This document shows positions 60,512-64,000 of a DNA stretch of 64,000 bases, piece by piece. The stretch covers positions 62,827,899 through 62,891,898 of the forward strand of contig OZ034968.1 in the NCBI GenBank assembly GCA_964030785.1, given 5' to 3'. Both the position numbers and the translations under genes were made by a program. The notes below the pieces were generated by a model. It worked only from the letters and a program-made list of their open reading frames with translations, had not been told where the DNA came from and did not search any database. This DNA comes from Siderastrea siderea. Its lineage: Eukaryota > Cnidaria > Anthozoa > Scleractinia > Rhizangiidae. How positions within the stretch are numbered: the stretch's first letter is position 1; each line of letters opens with the position of its first letter.

Positions 60512-62332
60512 ATTTTTCGAATTTGATTCACCCTTGGCTTTTACTCTTTCTTGGCGTTTACTCTTTCACACTAATTCTAATGGGGCGATGAGAGTTCGTC
60601 GATTTAAATAAACTCTGACGCTTTATGATTATATTGACGTCACGCACAAGGTAAATTTCCCTTACGATAACAATCAGCTGACTGTGTGGTGCAATGTTTG
60701 AACTTTCTGACGTGAGGGAGAGAGGTTAAAATAAGAGTTATTGATTGTTTGAATTGTAGTCTATTCAGGTTTGGTGGTTTTAAGCAGTGTATGTTTAACT
60801 TTCTATGGTTTAAACTCAGAATCATCCCCTGCACCTCCAGACGAAATGATCGTTGTATCAGTTGAAAAGGCATCTTGTCATGTGCTGATCGTGCTCACTC
60901 TTTTTCCGCATTTCAGTAGACTATAGGCGGTCACTATACCTAGCTAATCACGCACCGAAATGAGCGCAGGTGTTATAATGGTGTGTTACTACACGTGACG
61001 GTGGTGGTGAATTATTGCATGTTGAGCGGCCTGAGTGCTGAATTGGTGAGCGATGATGCAAGTTTCGCCGATCTTTCGACAGTACGCGCGTATCTCTCCC
61101 TTGAACAGGCACGCACGTGACTGTTCAATGCAAACACGCGTGGCAACATTATGATTTATCAAACCGAAAGAAGATTTTTGACAGTTTGCACGAGTGTTCT
61201 TTAATTCGATGTCGCTTTATCTCGGCACGAGATGAAACTCTAAATACTGCGTTTAAAAAACGTTTTCGACATCGGCGTGGGTTTATGTTAGTGTGAAAAT
61301 GATCTAAACTAAAAGGATACAAAGCGGACTGTCCTTCTACGTTTACATGATGGCGGTAAAAGGTTTAGTATCAGAATGAGGAAAATCTCTTTCCGGTGTT
61401 AGCCACCGGAACGAACCTTGTACCCTCTACTAACTATGCTTGTACCCAGTGTAAAGCAGGAAGGTAATTTTAATTTTTAATCACCCCAATACCGTGATTT
61501 GATCATGAAGAGTCCAGAGAGTTGCTATATAATTGCATGTCCTATTTCTCAGTCCTGCAATATCAGCCATACCAGCCAATATTATCAAAAAAGAAAACTT
61601 TTCAGGTTAACACCTGGCCGCACAGGACACGCATTAGTCGGCCCACACATTCACACCAGGGGATAAAGGTGAAATTCGAAAGTCTCGCCGGGACGTAATG
61701 CAGGGACAAGTCCCTTTGTGTGAACTACCCTGGCATTTTCGTCAAAAAGAAAATGAGTCGCGGAGACTGAAATATGGTTCATGCCTGATTTGTTCAAACA
61801 AAAAATCAGACTGTCCCTGTCCTCGCGTGTACGCGAGACTTGTCCCCGTGAAACAGGCTTGCCCACTGAAAGTCCCTACACGCCATCAGTTCCCTTTAGT
61901 GTGCGAATACGTACTACAAAGGACTTGTACCATCGTACACAGGTGCGGGCCGGGTAGTGCTCAGTCTGGCACTTAGGGGAAAGGCAAGCCACGATTCGAC
62001 AGTCATACATAGAACGGTACGTACGCCTTTTTCCTCTTGTATGTGTTTGTGTGTTCGTGTCATTCTTTGACACAGCTGATACCTCTTTGCTGGGATTGGA
62101 TTGTAAACAACAAACTCAGTTAAGGTTATACTCTTTTCTTTATTAGAATAAAGGATATTGAATCCATGCATCGAATTGAAGTGAATGATGCAAGGTCATT
62201 AAATTAATAAATGTACAATGAAATTCAATATAATTCAATGTTCAATATAAGTCATTATTATTCAACAAATTGTCACTATGCCCATATATGGTAAGGAAGC
62301 CCTCAATATCTGTCATCCGTAAATGACAGATA
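60512..62332. other. promoter side of the stalk-protein gene and unassigned sequence
   Basis: An AT-rich TATTTAAA on the minus strand near 60602-60609 could serve as a TATA element about 95 bases upstream of the ATG. Further on, 61600-61980 holds GGGACAAGTCCCTTTGT and related motifs, probably a non-autonomous transposon whose ends I could not fix. No gene seen. Confidence 0.35.
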
Positions 62333-62341
62333 TCCTGCGAT

Positions 62342-63310
62342 CATTCTCGTCCCCAGAGCTACGCGGATTTTTTTAAATTACGTCTCTTGTAGCTCTGGTA
62401 ACGGCCAAAAATTTATTTTTGTTGATTGGCTGATTCAAACTGTATGCGCAATAACGTTAAAAATTTTTGACTTCTACGCATAACGTTTTATTTCCGGTTG
62501 AATTAATCAGGGCATTAATTAATATACTGACTTGATCAATTTCCACGCAAAGAATGTGGCTTAGGGCAGATTAAGCGACCACATTTTGCTGTTTGGTTAA
62601 GCACATAAGAATTCAAAGCGATAGAGATTGTCGCTAAATGCCAGCGATTCTTTTCTCGCTACTGCATTTTCTACAAAACTACAACTTTGCCATAAATAAA
62701 CTTACGTGTAACTGTCTCATGAACTTTGTGTAATGACCTCTTGATGTCGATGTTTAAAAACTTGGGCGCCAAATTCTTCTGGAAATTTTCGATGGGGTAA
62801 AACGTAATACAATGTAGCATTTAGTGCCGAAACGATAAGTACACAATTGACATTCTCACACATCAGAAACCAGACGAATGTAATAAAATAACTGTACAAT
62901 TCAGTATAACGCAAATGCAATACCTTTATTCAGGCAAGATACAAATCCAAACCTCGTGAGCAAAATGCAGGCACAATCGTTCTTCTGAACAACTACGGCA
63001 CGAAAGGCAGCTTTTTAAGTTTGCTCCTTTTAAAGCTCCAGGTTTTCAGCTAATTGCAGGAGATTTAGAGGTTCCGAACAGCTTTTCCATGACTCGATCG
63101 ATAGGAATTCAAATTTCTCGGCTGTCAGAATTGTCATTCCCAGAGCTCCACGATCCACGGACGAGAATAGAGCAGGCGCAATAGCACCTTAACGAATTAG
63201 ACATGCGCTACCGGATGTCGTGAAATTCACGACATCCGGTAATGGCTGATACCAGAGCCCTACGATCCCACCGCTGACAGAACAGATCGTAGGCTCTGGG
63301 AACGAGAATG
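62342..63310. mobile_element. Mutator-like TIR element with 9-bp target duplication
   Basis: CATTCTCGTCCCCAGAGC (62342) is inverted as GCTCTGGGAACGAGAATG (63310). TCCTGCGAT flanks both sides exactly (62333-62341, 63311-63319). It is 969 bp without a transposase frame. A perfect palindrome lies near the right end (about 63209-63241; ACCGGATGTCGTGAA and complement). An extra partial end, CATTCCCAGAGCTCC, at about 63137 suggests an internal second copy. Confidence 0.85.
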
Positions 63311-63319
63311 TCCTGCGAT

Positions 63320-63846
63320 ATACGTAAATGACCATATATGGAAGTGCACTGCAGATTTCTTTCATTGCTTGTTTGGCGGACATTTTGAAAAGCGAGGCAG
63401 TTTTAGCAGTGTTTTCCGGAAATTTTAACTCCCTGGCAGAAACTTTCCACGATTAAATGTTCTCAAAAAGTCAACAAGTATTTGCTTCAGCTCACAAAGA
63501 TATCCAGAGGTTGACTTGGAATTTTCATAGTGAGAACTCAACCAAGATAATGCTATTGCGAACGAAGCAGCACACTTGCTCACGGAAAGTTGTAAAGTTG
63601 AAAAGACGTTAATTCACAGGAAGGACTTATTCTCGGTAAGGTAGCAGTATTTTTTCACTCTGTCTTCTCATTTCCAAACATGAGTTTGTAAATAAGTCTT
63701 TTTTAAGTGAAAGGTAGTAAACTTCGTATTCTTGAAGTTCTGTTTTGATTTTTATTACGTGTTGCTAGCTTTTAGCGTTTTCATCATAGAACGATAATTT
63801 TTCTCGTTATGAAAATGGTAGTCGATGAGAATATGTTGAATAATAA
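63320..63846. other. unassigned intergenic sequence
   Basis: No gene or repeat seen. Confidence 0.3.
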
Positions 63847-63959
63847 AACAATTATCCTGCTCAATCTTGCGGAATATCCCCTGATTTAGCCAACTCGGCC
63901 TACGGCCTCGTCGGCTAAGTATCAGGTGATATTCCGCGCGATTTCGCAGGATAATTGTT
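63847..63959. mobile_element. palindromic fold-back MITE
   Basis: AACAATTATCCTGC (63847) is exactly inverted at 63946-63959. Interior arms (GCGGAATATC.CCTGAT) meet at GGCCTACGGCC near 63900, so nearly the whole 113 bases can fold as one stem. Confidence 0.8.
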
Positions 63960-64000
63960 AAATATAATACCATGCACAATGCCAATATAGAGTCATGTGT

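Overview
The window looks like nuclear DNA of an anthozoan cnidarian, most likely a stony coral. The evidence is AT-rich sequence, intron-split genes with GT/AG borders, animal gene families, and a very dense load of small fold-back DNA transposons with TIRs such as CTCGTTCCCAG. The species assignment is inference; no database was searched.

Four host genes can be assembled from exons whose splice phases agree. (1) 14252-20638 (+): a secretory LRR protein with plant-like LRRs, a Cys-rich juxtamembrane region and about 8-9 C-terminal membrane segments, in two exons. (2) 39032-24129 (-): a HEATR4-like HEAT-repeat protein in about 14 exons. A 13-bp RFX X-box-like palindrome lies 17 bp upstream of its start codon. 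(3) 49027-51943 (+): an acetylserotonin O-methyltransferase-like (ASMT/HIOMT) enzyme in three exons. (4) 60511-56081 (-): a secreted, probably GPI-anchored or tail-anchored Thr/Ser/Pro-stalk protein in four exons, of no family I recognise.

Most of the rest is mobile DNA. At 466-8672 lies a second, dead copy of the HEATR4 5' half (exons 2-4). It is in the same orientation as the intact gene, frameshifted, carries a stop codon, and is split in exon 4 by a 4.5-kb CACTA-like element that itself holds further elements. At 41799-46523 lies an almost complete PIF/Harbinger transposon with a DDE nuclease gene and a convergent Myb/SANT-like gene. Several fold-back elements have clear 9-bp target duplications (Mutator-like). 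One of them is a 72-bp near-perfect hairpin inserted into the centre of another. Introns carry large palindromes: 1.6 kb in the LRR gene, 1.8 kb and 0.5 kb in HEATR4, and nested MITEs in the stalk-protein gene. Two non-LTR retrotransposon remnants lie at 48055-48415 and 53289-54025.

The host genes show no shared pathway. The layout is scattered single-copy genes in a repeat-rich background. I saw no tRNA, rRNA, CRISPR array or viral gene.
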